Shown here piece by piece: positions 23,700 through 34,985 of a stretch of DNA of 64,000 nucleotides. The notes under the pieces are model-generated. The model did no database searches. It saw nothing but the letters and a program-made list of their open reading frames with translations, and had not been told where the DNA came from. Position 1 is the first letter of the stretch. Every line of letters starts with the position of its first letter. Made by a program: the position numbers and the translations under genes. The stretch covers positions 159,415,856-159,479,855 of the forward strand of contig OZ020587.1 of NCBI GenBank assembly GCA_963971535.1. Reading direction: 5' to 3'. The stretch comes from Notolepis coatsorum. Lineage: Eukaryota > Chordata > Actinopteri > Aulopiformes > Paralepididae.

Positions 23700-23892
23700 A
23701 GAATAAATCTAAACCCTAGTTGATTTATACCTTAGTGCCTTTGTACCTGTATATACATATTAATACTACAACTCTATACATACATCTGATTCGCACTATT
23801 ACTCATTTATATATTGTTGATGACTTGTCGTACAGAACTTGTAAGTCGCTTTGGATAAAAGCGTCAGCTAAATGACTAAATGTAAATGTATA
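23700..23892 (+). mobile_element. L2-type LINE/SINE 3' tail
   Basis: AAGTCGCTTTGGATAAAAGC followed by GTCAGCTAAATGACTAAATGTAAATG is the widespread 3' tail shared by fish L2 LINEs and the SINEs that use their machinery. No coding part is seen upstream. Confidence 0.75.
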
Positions 23893-24088
23893 CCCAGTTT
23901 AATCACCTGTACATTGGATAGTACTACTGCACTTTACTGTTACATTTGCACTCTGGTTGGATGCCAAACTTATTTTAGTTGTACTGTACTTGTGCTGCAT
24001 GATAACAATACATTTTAATCTAATCTAGTTTTATAAGGTGTAGTGCTCTGCACTGTACTGTACTTTACAACACTGAGCTACTTCTTAA

Positions 24089-24590
24089 CCTCTTAACAGG
24101 CAACAGGATGATTTGCCCACCGGCGCGACACGCCACACGCATTTATTTAATGCAATATATATATAGAATTAAAGCCATATTTGTTGCCTGTCGATTGCCA
24201 CCTGAGGCGACAAAATCCGTTCAGCGGTTCTCGAGTTACATGCCGATATTTGAGGCGTGTGCCATTGTACATGGCAGTCAGATTACCACCCCGACTCCCG
24301 AGGCTCTAGCTCCGTCAGTCATTTGGCGATCTCGAGAAATTATTGGACAGGGTTGTAGCCAATGAGTGTGGCTTTCCAATGATACCCCACGCGGGATGTG
24401 CGAGTCAGGGATCTAGGTGAAAAGTCACAAGGGAAAACCGGAAAAAAAAACGCAGAATGAATTGAAGTCAATGAGGAAATGGAATCCTGGAGAGCTTTTT
24501 CTTTTGGTACACAGTTGACCAAAATCACTCCTAATCACTCATTTCTGAATGGATTTTTATGACATTTCAGGCTATGGACCCAGTGTGTTT
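24089..24590 (+). mobile_element. TTAA-site transposon family copy 1 (truncated)
   Basis: TTAA (24085-24088) precedes CCTCTTAACAGGC. The following 480 bases match 31217-31910, including GGTTCTCGAGTTACATGCCG, CCAATGAGTGTGGCTTTCCA and AGGGATCTAGGTGAAAAGTCAC. The right end seen in copy 2 is absent here because the sequence runs into the 68-bp satellite structure. Confidence 0.65.
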
Positions 24591-24669
24591 TCCATATCCC
24601 AATTTCTTGGGATATACTATTTGGTGGTATTTTGTTAAAATAAGTGTTAAGTTGCTCTACTTTCTGACA

Positions 24670-24869
24670 GTGTCTGGTCAGTAACATGGGTCTCCCAGTC
24701 CCTCCACTCTGCAGTAAACAGCCATCACTGATATAGAGTGTCTGGTCAGTAACATGGGTCTCCCAGTCCCTCCACACTGCAGTAAACAGCCATCACTGAT
24801 ATAGAGTGTCTGGTCAGTAACATGGGTCTCCCAGTCCCTCCACTCTGCAGTAAACAGCCATCACTGATA
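24670..24869 (-). repeat. 68-bp satellite, inverted arm
   Basis: About three copies of GTCTGGTCAGTAACATGGGT...CTGCAGTAAACAGCCATCAC, the reverse complement of the array at 25125-26549. Confidence 0.93.
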
Positions 24870-24879
24870 ACACTAGACT

Positions 24880-24987
<108 letters not shown>

Positions 24988-25124
24988 TATTTCACGAAAT
25001 CTTGCTGAGCCAAATTTGCTGGCAGATTATTTGACTTGTTTCAAGCACACATTTGTTTTTATTTCTTATTTTTGTCAGTGAGTTATCTCTCCTGATTGGG
25101 AACAGGATACCAGGGAATTTATTT

Positions 25125-26549
25125 TGTTTACTGCAGAGCAGAGGGACTGGGAGACCCATGTTACTGACCAGACACTCTATATCAGTGATGGCTGTTTACT
25201 GCAGAGTGGAGGGACTGGGAGACCCATGTTACTGACCAGACACTCTATATCAGTGATGGCTGTTTACTGCAGAGCAGAGGGACTGGGAGACCCATGTTAC
25301 TGACCAGACACTCTATATCAGTGATGGCTGTTTACTGCAGAGTGGAGGGACTGGGAGACCCATGTTACTGACCAGACACTCTATATCAGTGATGGCTGTT
25401 TACTGCAGAGCGGAGGGACTGGGAGACCCATGTTACTGACCAGACACTCTATATCAGTGATGTCTGTTTACTGCAGAGTGGAGGGACTGAGAGACCCATG
25501 TTACTGACCAGACACTATATCAGTGATGGCTGTTTACTGCAGAGTGGAGGGACTGGGAGACCCATGTTACTGACCAGACACTTTATATCAGTGATGACTG
25601 TTTACTGCAGAGTAGAGGGACTGGGAGACCCATGTTACTGACCAGACACTCTATATCAGTGATGTCTGTTTACTGCAGAGTGGAGGGACTGAGAGACCCA
25701 TGTTACTGACCAGACACTCTATATCAGTGATGGCTGTTTACTGCAGAGCGGAGGGAATGGGAGACCCATGTTACTGACCAGACACTATATCAGTGATGGC
25801 TGTTTACTGCAGAGCAGAGGGACTGGGAGACCCATGTTACTGACCAGACACTCTATATCAGTGATGGCTATTTACTGCAGAGTGGAGGGACTGGGAGACC
25901 CATGTTACTGACCAGACACTCTATATCAGTGATGGCTGTTTACTGCAGAGCGGAGGGACTGGGAGACCCATGTTACTGACCATACACTCTATATCAGTGA
26001 TGTCTGTTTACTGCAGAGTGGAGGGACTGAGAGACCCATGTTACTGACCAGACACTATATCAGTGATGGCTGTTTACTGCAGAGTGGAGGGACTGGGAGA
26101 CCCATGTTACTGACCAGACACTTTATATCAGTGATGACTGTTTACTGCAGAGTGGAGGGACTGAGAGACCCATGTTACTGACCAGACACTCTATATCAGT
26201 GATGGCTGTTTACTGCAGAGTGGAGGGACTGGGAGACCCATGTTACTGACCAGATACTCTATATCAGTGATGGCTGTTTACTGCAGAGCAGAGGGACTGG
26301 GAGACCCATGTTACTGACCAGACACTCTATATCAGTGATGTCTGTTTACTGCAGAGTGGAGGGACTGGGAGACCCATGTTACTGACCAGACGCTCTATAT
26401 CAGTGATGTCGGTTTACTGCAGAGTGGAGGAACTGGGAGACCCATGTTACTGACCAGACGCTCTATATCAGTGATGTCTGTTTACTGCAGAGTGGAGGGA
26501 CTGAGAGACCCATGTTACTGACCAGACACTCTGTATCAGTGATGGCTGT
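25125..26549 (+). repeat. 68-bp satellite, main array, about 21 copies
   Basis: The unit is GGAGGGACTGGGAGACCCAT, GTTACTGACCAGACACTCTA, TATCAGTGATGGCTGTTTAC, TGCAGAGT. Variants (GGCTG/TCTG, GTGG/GCGG/GCAG) recur in blocks of several units, so the array grew partly by higher-order duplication. Short open frames in it are meaningless. Confidence 0.96.
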
Positions 26550-26603
26550 TGGAATGTAGAGCTATTATTTTAACAAACAAAATACCACTTACAGCACCTT
26601 TAA

Positions 26604-26879
26604 GTTTAACAACAACTTTTTTTTTTATAAACTTCTTGTATTTTTTTTACCTCATCTTGAGATACGAAACTCTCCCAGTATATTACTCATGAAAAAGAAA
26701 TATGCATTATTGGTAGTTTTTTAAATTATTATTATTAGTAAGACTACCATGGGTTACTAATATTTATACTAATATAATGAATTTAAAATAATTAATATCC
26801 TGGAGCATTTAAATACAAATGCTGAGTTCAGGTTTACAGAAACACAGGCTGGCAGGGAAGCATATTGCATCAGTATCAC
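26604..26879. other. AT-rich non-coding
   Basis: The stretch has T-runs and ATTATTATTA. No gene or repeat is recognisable. Confidence 0.4.
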
Positions 26880-27202
26880 ATTATAACATGAAAACTTTAT
26901 TGTTATAAAATATGTTATAACATAAAAATATGTTGTTATAACATGAAAATATGTCGTTATAACATGAAAATATCTTCTTGTAACATCATGAGAATATCTT
27001 CTTATAACATGAAAATATCTCATTATAACATGAAAATATCTTCTTATAACATGAAAATATCTCATAACATGAGAATATCTTCTTTTAACATGAAAATATC
27101 TTCTTATAACATGAGAATATCTTCTTATAACATGAAAATATCTCATTATAACATGAAACTATCTTCTTATAACATGAGAATATCTTCTTATAACATGAAA
27201 AT
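26880..27202. repeat. 21-bp AT-rich satellite, block 1
   Basis: Units of ATAACATGAAAATATCTTCTT and variants (GAGAATATC, CTCATT) repeat to 27202, where the hAT element is inserted. The array resumes at 28626. Confidence 0.95.
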
Positions 27203-27354
27203 TAGGGCTGTCAGTTTATCGCGTTAATTAGATTAATTAATTACACAGCAAATTATCGCGTTATGAAAATTAACTCAAAATTAATTACAATTTTTTTTTT
27301 TTTTTTAATAATTTTTTTTTGTATCTCATTCATTCCATAAGAATGTAGAATACA

Positions 27355-28016
27355 AATGCACCCAATGTACAAATGGGGACGAAGGGACATTTATGCACAT
27401 GTATTGGGACTGCTCACCAGTTAAGGCATTCTGGAAAGATGTGACCCAACAAATATCAAAACTCGTATCTTGGAATATACCTGTACACCCCTCGGTATTG
27501 CTGTTGAATGATGTTTTTGAGTTTGCAGTGAATCCACAGCTAAAGAGATTGGTTTTATCGGGTATCACAGTAGCCAAAAAGCTGATCGCATCACGCTGGT
27601 TTCAACCGGAAAAAATGTGCCGTAAAGTTTGGTTTCTTACATATCTCGATGTAATTTACCATGAAATATCTACAGCAAGAATTCTGGGTCTCAATGAATC
27701 CAAAATGTCAATGTGGTTAGAAGTGGTGGAGAGAATAAAAGCTAGCTTATAATGGTAGTGTCTGGTTAGGTGCGAGGGATAGTGGAGGTACTTCTCAAGG
27801 TGGGGTCCGGGAGGGGGGGGGTTCGAGCTGAGCATATGTATGTAGGTTTTTTTTTTTTAGATAACAGGTATTATGGGTATATCTTATATAAAACAACTAA
27901 CCAAAAGGTGATCCCATTGGATGTGCCCTGACAATTAATGCTTGTATATCTTATCGTGTGTTGTCATGTTTGTTTATATGTTTGTTTTAAAAAAGAATAA
28001 AAAAATAAAATACAAA
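27355..28016 (+). mobile_element. 5'-truncated L1-like LINE with C-terminal coding end
   Basis: A 16-bp duplication AAGAATGTAGAATACA flanks it (27339-27354 and 28017-28032), and the 3' end is A-rich. The frame to 27752 starts with a CTQC...H...C zinc-binding motif and HMYWDC, then FWKDV, as in the C-terminal domain of fish L1-clade polymerases. No polymerase core is present. It is the best copy of the LINE at 1-180 and 13739-13868. Confidence 0.85.
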
Positions 28017-28144
28017 AAGAATGTAGAATACACATTTACAGACTTTTTTATTTTTTAATATGGTCCATTTGCATGTTCTTGGTATCTGATTCTAGGGACA
28101 TCTATGAATCTCAGGGAATGTATTCCCAGTGTCAGAAATACTGT

Positions 28145-28313
28145 GGGCTAGATCCACAAAGAATGGATTGCACGGTGCAAGTTGCACCCTGGTCTGCATC
28201 CCCTTAACAATTGTGTGCCGTACTGTATTGTACCCATTCTGCAATCTGTTAATAACATTTTCATTCAATCAATCAATCTGCGCTGTGATTGATTGAATGA
28301 AAATTTTATTTTG
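28145..28313 (-). repeat. Interspersed repeat shared with 40356-40566
   Basis: CACGGTGCAA, CTGGTCTGCATCCCCTTAAC, AATTGTGTG and CTGCAATCTGTTAATAACAT match the reverse complement of 40356-40566. GATTGATTGA lies at one edge of each copy. The family is not recognised. Confidence 0.65.
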
Positions 28314-28625
28314 AGTAAATTGTAATGAACCAAATGAGAATATCAATAAATTTTTTTGTATCTTTGACTGTGAATAACACCATGCTCAAATTGACCAGAC
28401 CTGAAAAATCTAAGCAAATTAATAAATGGAAGATGATTAAACAGAAGGTTTTGTAGATACAGTACTGAATTCTGCCATCCGGACACATGCAATTTGAAAT
28501 ATGATTATATAATATAGAATATCAGGCATAAAATGGTTATGCGATTAAAATGCGATTAATTAGATTAATTAATTACAAATCCTGTAATTAATTAGATAAA
28601 TTTTTTTAATCGCCTGACAGCACTA

Positions 28626-28770
28626 ATGAAAATATCTCATTATAACATGAAAATATCTTCTAACATGAGAATATCTTCTTATAACATGAAAATATCTCGT
28701 TATAACATGAAAATATCTTCTTGTAACATCATGAGAATATCTCATTATAACATGAGAATATCTTCTTTTA
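28626..28770. repeat. 21-bp AT-rich satellite, block 2
   Basis: Continuation of block 1 on the other side of the hAT insertion. Confidence 0.93.
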
Positions 28771-28771
28771 T

Positions 28772-29423
28772 TACATGGCGTTTTCACATTCGCCGAAATG
28801 CTTGCTTGTGATTGGTCAATAGCCCCCCGACAGCGGTCATTATTTTTCAATAATGACCGCTGTTTTTTCAATAATGACCGCTGTGCGCAGCTGTTCGCAA
28901 TCAAGCCCACTGACACACACTGTTTCAGTGCAATTAGACACTGCCGGTGTTCTGCTGCCGGCGATGACAGGGGGCGGAGCGACGAGCGGAGCCAGAACGC
29001 AGCCAGAACCAGTGTTGCGAGTCGATGTAAAATTAATTAGGTATATTGTTAGTAAGTTAGCCATGTAATAAGCGGGATAATGTATAGTGCAGCAAATCAG
29101 ACACACCTGCCGCGACTGCACTGACAGCGGAGTGTGTGTATTACAGCGGAGCCAGAACAGAGGCTGCCCGCGATAATAATAATCACTTTATTTGGGCTGA
29201 CAGAGCCACAGAACAACTGCGTTTGTCAAATGAATTAGGTATATTGTTAGTAAGTTAGCCATGTAATAAGCGGGATAATGTATAGCTTTACTCGGTCATT
29301 GTCGCAAAATAATTGACCTTCACTGACGTTTAAAACACCTCGCCGAAGCGGCTCGGTATTTTAAACTACGTGTCGGTCAATTATTTTGCGACAATGACCT
29401 CGTAGCTATACATTATCCCTTAC
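28772..29423. mobile_element. Unclassified insertion in the satellite, with a palindromic end
   Basis: Non-satellite sequence of about 650 bp interrupts the array. It contains a hairpin (AGCGGTCATTATT/AATAATGACCGCT, 28830-28862) whose right half repeats at 28867-28883. TTAGTAAGTTAGCCATGTAATAAGCGGGATAATGTATAG occurs twice (near 29045 and 29250). An inverted repeat runs to the right end (29266-29425). No coding frame matches a known family. Confidence 0.5.
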
Positions 29424-29425
29424 AT
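29266..29425. repeat. Imperfect palindrome with arms of about 70 bp
   Basis: TAAGCGGGATAATGTATAGC and CGGTCATTGTCGCAAAATAA on the left are mirrored by TTATTTTGCGACAATGACC and GCTATACATTATCCCTTA on the right. The centre is near GCCGAAGCGGC. The DNA could extrude a long hairpin. Confidence 0.85.
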
Positions 29426-30222
29426 AACATGAGAATATCTCATTATAACATGAAAATATCTTCTTATAACATGAGAATATCTTCTTATAAACATGAAAAT
29501 ATCTCATTATAACATGAGAATATCTTCTTATAACATGAAAATATCTTCTTATAACATGAAAATATCTCATTATAACGTGAAAATATCTTCTTATAACATG
29601 AAAAGATCTCATTATAACATGAAAATATCTTCTTATAACATGAGAATATCTTCTTATAACATGAAAATATCTCATTATAACATGAGAATATCTTCTTATA
29701 ACATGAAAATATCTTCTTATAACATGAGAATATCTCATAACGTGAAAATATCTTCTTATAACATGAAAATATCTTCTTATAACATGAGAATATCTAGTTA
29801 TAACGTGAAAATGTCTTCTTATAACATGAAAATATCTAGTTATAACGTGAAAATATCTCGTTATAACATGATAATATCTTATGTTATAACATAAAAATAT
29901 GTTGTTATAACATGAAAATATGTCATTATAACATGAAAATATCTTCTTGTAACATCATGAGAATATCTTATAACATGAAAATATCTCATAACATGAAAAT
30001 ATCTCGTTATAACATGAGAATATCTTCTTATAACATGAAAATATCTCGTTATAACATGAGAATATCTTCTTATAACATGAAAATATCTCATTATAACATG
30101 AGAATATCTTCTTATAACATGAAAATATCTAGTTATAACATGAAATATCTTCTTATAACATGAGAATATCTTCTTATAACATGAAAATATCTCGTTATAA
30201 CGTGAAAATATCTCGTTATAAC
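29424..30222. repeat. 21-bp AT-rich satellite, block 3
   Basis: About 38 units of ATAACATGAAAATATCTTCTT and variants. The frames encoding SYNMKI-like repeats are by-products. Confidence 0.96.
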
Positions 30223-30833
30223 GTGCCGTGTAGAAACAAACCACATCAGACCCACAAAAGCAGTGACTCGAGCAATAAAAAGGCAACACGAGAGATTTAG
30301 AAAAACTTTTTTTTTTATTATTATTATTTCAATATGAAGTGCTTTATAACCAACATATCTCCAAGAAAACTTTTGACAAAAGATATTTATAAAAAAAAAA
30401 AAAAATCAAGCCCGTCTCAACTATCATGGAGCATTTACTCCTCGTGGGGGCGTGGATGGACTTCTGTCGCTGAGCAGATCATCCAATCACTCACTCACTC
30501 TCACTCACACACACACAAACACACACACACACACGCAGGACAGATAGAGCAAGGTCGCTCCCCAGCCAGCGTCACCAGGTACGTCTAAAGGGCCCGTGCA
30601 GGGGAGCGTCTGCAGCTTCTCTACACGGGGACGTTAAGCGAATGCAGCCGCGTGGCCGGAGACGTGTCGGAACGGCCCTTTGACAGTGGGGGGGGGGAGG
30701 GGCGGAGCCTGGAGGGTGACCCGTCAGGTAGGCTGACCCGTCAGAACCACGAAGGACGTGTATCAAAAGAGGCAGAATTACCCAGTTAGCTAGACAATTT
30801 TTTTTTTAATAATAATAAAGACTGTAAACCTGA
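30223..30833. other. Non-coding, unassigned
   Basis: The stretch includes an A-run (30390-30404) and a CA/CT-rich stretch (30490-30537). GC-rich sequence with a G-run at 30688-30697 follows. No conserved frame was found. Confidence 0.4.
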
Positions 30834-31030
30834 CATCCTGATGACCTCACATCCTGTTGACCAGACATCCTGACATCCTGATGACCTCACATCATGTTGA
30901 CCTGACATCCTGATGACCTGACATCCTGATGACCTCACATCCGGACATCCTGATGACCTCACATCCTGACAACCTGACATCCTGACGACCTGACATCCTG
31001 ATGACCTGACATCCTGACGACCCGACATCC
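30834..31030. repeat. Short-unit minisatellite, GACATCCTGATGACCT
   Basis: Units of about 16 bp vary between GACATCCTGATGACCTC and GACATCCTGACGACCTG. Minus-strand frames rich in SGCQDVRS are repeat artefacts. Confidence 0.93.
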
Positions 31031-31216
31031 TGCTGCCGATCGAAGCGTTGAGAGAATATTATTTTAGACTTCGCGACGAGAGAAAGAGACTTGGCTTGGT
31101 TAAACTGCACACGTACGCAGTCTCAGTGGAATGTTTGGATTGTCTCTATGGGAACAGTTACAGCAGACTTCCTTATGTTTTAGCTTAAAAAAAGCTCCCA
31201 CCTTAACGTGCAATGG

Positions 31217-32176
31217 CCTCTCTTGAGGCCGATTTGCCGACCGGCGCGACACGCCACTTTGGCGACCTCTAGAGGCTCGGGTGTGCCTATTTTTTTTATA
31301 CAATATATATATATCGAATTAAATAATTGTTGCCTGTCGATTGCCGTTTCAGGTGACAAAATCCGGTTCAGCGGTTCTCGAGTTACATGCCGATATGTGA
31401 GGCGTGCGCCAAAGTACATGGCACCGTTAAATTTTTTTCCGAATACCACCCGCGACTCCCGGAGCTCTAGCTCAGTCAATCATTTGGCAATCTCGAAAAT
31501 TATTGGAAGGGTTGGAACTAGGGATGCTGGATATTGGCTTTTCTACCGATACCGATATACCGATATTGTCCAACTCTTAATTTCCGATACCGATATCAAC
31601 CGATATCACATTTTAATGCCGATATCGGCCGATAATATCGGTAGGCCGATAATATCGGACATACCTAGATGGAACCAATGAGTGTGGCTTTCCAATGATA
31701 CCCCACCTGGGGATGAGCGAATCAGGGATCTAGGTGAAAAGTCACAAGCGAAAATGGGAAGTAAAAAAATGTGCCGAATGCATTGGAGTCTATGAGAAAA
31801 TGGAAACCTGCAGAGTACATTTATTTTTAACCAAAATCGCTCCTAATCACTAATTTCTGAACAGATTTTTATTAAATTTGGACATGTACTACACAAGACT
31901 TGGCTATGGACCCAGGGTATATCTTCAGCCATACAAATATTTTTGGAAATATAGTTTTGGATTTTGCCCCTACTACAGAAAAACTTTCAACTCAAGTTCA
32001 GACCTATGTTACTCTATTTCATTAGCACTAAAAGTGATCTTTCTTTATTGTATCAGACACTTCAGAATGCTATCTTTCAAAAGAGACCAGGCTCATGCAT
32101 GTGCTATAAGTATAAAGTATGCAGTCTTCAAGTTCAAGTTTAAAAATTGCCACTTTTCTGGGCGCCAGTTAAGAGG
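31217..32176 (+). mobile_element. TTAA-site transposon family copy 2
   Basis: The body matches 24089-24590. The right end is GCCAGTTAAGAGG followed by TTAA (32177-32180), the mirror of CCTCTTAAC at the left end of copy 1. The left end here reads CCTCTCTTGAGGCC and is diverged. No transposase is present. A small hAT element sits inside at 31519-31667. TTAA targets and CC-starting ends fit piggyBac-type elements, but the superfamily is not proven. Confidence 0.65.
31519..31667. mobile_element. 149-bp hAT MITE
   Basis: It begins TAGGGATG and ends CATACCTA. The interior is a run of CCGATATCGG-type palindromic units. Flanks GTTGGAAC and GATGGAAC agree at seven of eight positions, as expected for an 8-bp hAT duplication. 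Confidence 0.7.
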
Positions 32177-32180
32177 TTAA

Positions 32181-32733
32181 AGGCACAATGAGTAGTATTT
32201 TACAAAATAAACAAAACAATGCATAGAAAAACAATCCCTCCGTCATCACAACGAGTGCGTTGGTGTCTTTATCTGCAGAGACCCCCTCCCCCTGCCTGCA
32301 TCTTATTTTGCCGCGTTCATGGGCTTCCCGGCGTTCCTTTTGGCAGTGGGTGTGTAGTTAATGCGTTGGGATGTCTACGTACGGGTGGTGCCCACCTGCG
32401 TGTGCCTGTAAACTCTGTTTCCACCTAAACGCTTCACTAAAATATGTTTCTGCCAACCTTTCTAGGCAAGAAATGGGATATGCAATTCCTGGGTCTTAAT
32501 TCACATTTGATCAGCGACGCCTAGTTTTTGACAGTTTGATGACTGCTCCCTTGTAAAACTCTCTCTCTCTCTCCGTTTTCACCTAAACGGTTCACTAAAA
32601 TGTGTTTCTGAAAACATTTTAGGCGAGAAATGGGATATGCAATTGCTGGATCTTAATTCATATTTGATCCGAATTCCGACTTGGAATGTCGTGTTTATTA
32701 CAACGACAAATGCCAACGTTGCTCATTGTGCCT
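32181..32733. mobile_element. TTAA-site MITE, 553 bp
   Basis: Perfect 12-base ends AGGCACAATGAG and CTCATTGTGCCT are flanked on both sides by TTAA (32177-32180, 32734-32737). Inside, a segment beginning CACCTAAACG occurs twice (near 32420 and 32580), each with GAAATGGGATATGCAATT. TTAA with AGG-starting ends resembles Kolobok-type elements. It abuts the preceding element at a shared TTAA. Confidence 0.85.
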
Positions 32734-32737
32734 TTAA

Positions 32738-33484
32738 AGATTTTCATTTAGCAAAATAACTCGTTTTCTCTCCGAAGTCCAAAATAATGTCTTTCTGTCA
32801 GTATCTCCATCAGTATCTATCAGCGTTACAAACACTATGTTGTCTGAACTGAAACTAGCTCATGAACAACGGTTCATGTTGCCTGGGTAACAGAGTAATC
32901 CTGCTACTTAAAATACGCCACAGTTTTCAGTAGCAACCTGGTCGGCCAATCCGGGTTTCCCCAACCTACCACCGGCACCAGGACTTGGGTTCAACCGACA
33001 GAGGATACTATAAAAAGGAGGAAGGGTCATCACATCAGAATACCAGTGTTCTATGCTCTGCTTGGTGTCAAGACTTTTGGTGCCAGTTCTATTGAAGCCT
33101 GTATTAAAATTATAATAAACAAGCTATCTGAGGAAATATACATCAACCAATTATCAAACATTAGCTAGTAAACAACGCAACAAATGGCCAATGATGCTGA
33201 CATCTGAGGTAATAACCGGTTTAACGTTGGTTCATAAACGAGGAGACGGCTGATCCCTGAACGGAAGGTTTCCACGCTTGGCACAGTGACAAAATGACCC
33301 ATCCTTCTTTTATACTTTCCTCGACTGACAAGAAAGCCGATTTTCCAAAAAAAAGAAGAAAAAAAAAGCATTGAAATATTTAAAATATTTTGTCAAGAGA
33401 GGGTGATATTGAAACACTCTTGAAGGAATCTGTTTCTATTTACACATTTGAAGTTATCGAATGAGAATCGATGTAGTCGTCCAG
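32738..33484. other. Possible solo LTR or other repeat with promoter-like core
   Basis: ACTATAAAAAGGAGGAAGGG followed by TCAGAATACCAGTGTTCTATGCTCTGCTTG (33008-33068) recurs at 49313-49375. GCTGACATCTGAGGTAATAACC (33190-33215) recurs at 52138-52160. A TATA box followed by a conserved start region suggests an LTR, but ends were not found. Confidence 0.4.
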
Positions 33485-33639
33485 CCCCCCCCCCCCCCCC
33501 CCCCGAGGTCGGTCCTCCCCGCTCGACTGTTGGGAAACCAACCCCCCTAACGCTCTTCAACTCAAAGCTACGGATAGTCACACCGGGAGAGTTTTTCTTT
33601 ATTTGGATTCAAGATCCATGGCTACGGAGGCTTTGTACA

Positions 33640-34815
33640 GACGGGGGCAGAGCCTTCAACGCTGGGACAGAGCCTTCAACGCTGGGGCAGAGCCTTCAAC
33701 ACTGGGGCAGAGCCTTCGGGCTGGGACAGAGCCTTCAACGCTGGGGCAGAGCCTTCAGGCTGGGACAGAGCCTTCAACGCTGGGACAGAGCCTTCAACGC
33801 TGGGACAGAGCCTTCAACGCTGGGACAGAACCTTCAACGCTGGGACAGAGCCTTCAACGCTGGGACAGAGCCTTCAACGCTGGGACAGAGCCTCCAACGC
33901 TGGGACAGAGCCTCCAACGCTGGGGCAGAGCCTTCAACACTGGGGCAGAGCCTTCACGCTGGGGCAGAGCCTCCAACGCTGGGACAGATCCTTCAACGCT
34001 GGGACAGAGCCTTCAACGCTGGGACAGAGCCTTCAACGCTGGGACAGAGCCTTCAACGCTGGGACAGAGCCTTCAACGCTGGGACAGAGCCTTCAACGCT
34101 GGGACAGAGCCTTCAACGCTGGGACAGAGCCTTCAACGCTGGGACAGAGCCTTCAACGCTGGGACAGAGCCTTCAACGCTGGGGCAGAGCCTTCAACACT
34201 GGGGCAGAGCCTTCAACACTGGGGCAGAGCCTTCAGGCTGGGACAGAGCCTTCAACGCTGGGACAGAGCCTTCAACGCTGGGGCAGAGCCTTCAACGCTG
34301 GGGCAGAGCCTTCAACACTGGGACAGAGCCTTCAACGCTGGGGCAGAGCCTTCAACACTGGGGCAGAGCCTTCAGACGGGGGCAGAGCCTTCAACACTGG
34401 GACAGAGCCTTCAACGCTGGGGCAGAGCCTTCAACGCTGGGGCAGAGCCTTCAACGCTGGGGCAGAGCCTTCAACGCTGGGGCAGAGCCTTCAACGCTGG
34501 GGCAGAGCCTTCAACGCTGGGACAGAGGCTTCACCGCTGGGACAGAGCCTTCAACGCTGGGACAGAGCCTTCAACGCTGGGGCAGAGCCTTCAACGCTGG
34601 GGCAGAGCCTTCAACGCTGCTGGGGCAGAGCCTTCAACGCTGGGGCAGAGCCTTCAGGCTGGGGCAGAGCCTTCAACACAGGGGCAGAGCCTTCAACACA
34701 GGGGGCAGAGCCTTCAACACAGGGGCAGAGCCTTCAACACAGGGGCAGAGCCTTCAACACTGGGACAGAGCCTTCAACACAGGGGCAGAGCCTTCAACAC
34801 TGGGACAGACCAGAA
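33640..34815 (+). repeat. 20-bp minisatellite, about 58 copies
   Basis: The unit is GCCTTCAACGCTGGGACAGA, with GGGGCAGA, ACACTGG and ACACAGG variants clustering in blocks. The unit length is not a multiple of three and no plus frame contains a stop, so frames of 482 and 460 residues run through it. These have no start context, domain or conserved flank and are treated as artefacts. A 20-base C-run lies upstream at 33485-33504. Confidence 0.97.
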
Positions 34816-34985
34816 GCAGACCTGGGTCAAACAGCAGTTGCAAAACGACAGCTAGCATTTTGTTTTGTTTTTCAAAACCGGATAGGCGGGCTATAATAAA
34901 ACAGAGTGGGCGGGGTTTACCCGGATGGGTGGAGTTTAACCGGGGCGGGCGGGGTTTAGCCCCTGCCGGGGTGCGTCTATATTAA

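Larger units (their letters stand above)
27203..28625 (+). mobile_element. hAT element with nested LINE
   Basis: The ends are TAGGGCTGTCAG and CTGACAGCACTA. A perfect 8-bp duplication ATGAAAAT lies at 27195-27202 and 28626-28633, inside the satellite. Subterminal AATTAGATTAATTAATTAC occurs near both ends. No transposase frame is present. The interior holds a LINE fragment (27355-28016) and sequence shared with 53640-53990. Confidence 0.88.

Noticed and set aside
29406-30289. Repeated SYNMKI / RYFHVI frames
   Set aside because: Translation of the 21-bp AT-rich satellite; unit length divisible by three keeps the frames open.
33448-34985. Two long plus-strand frames (482 and 460 residues)
   Set aside because: They arise because a 20-bp tandem repeat lacks stops in any plus frame. 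There is no domain or conserved flank.
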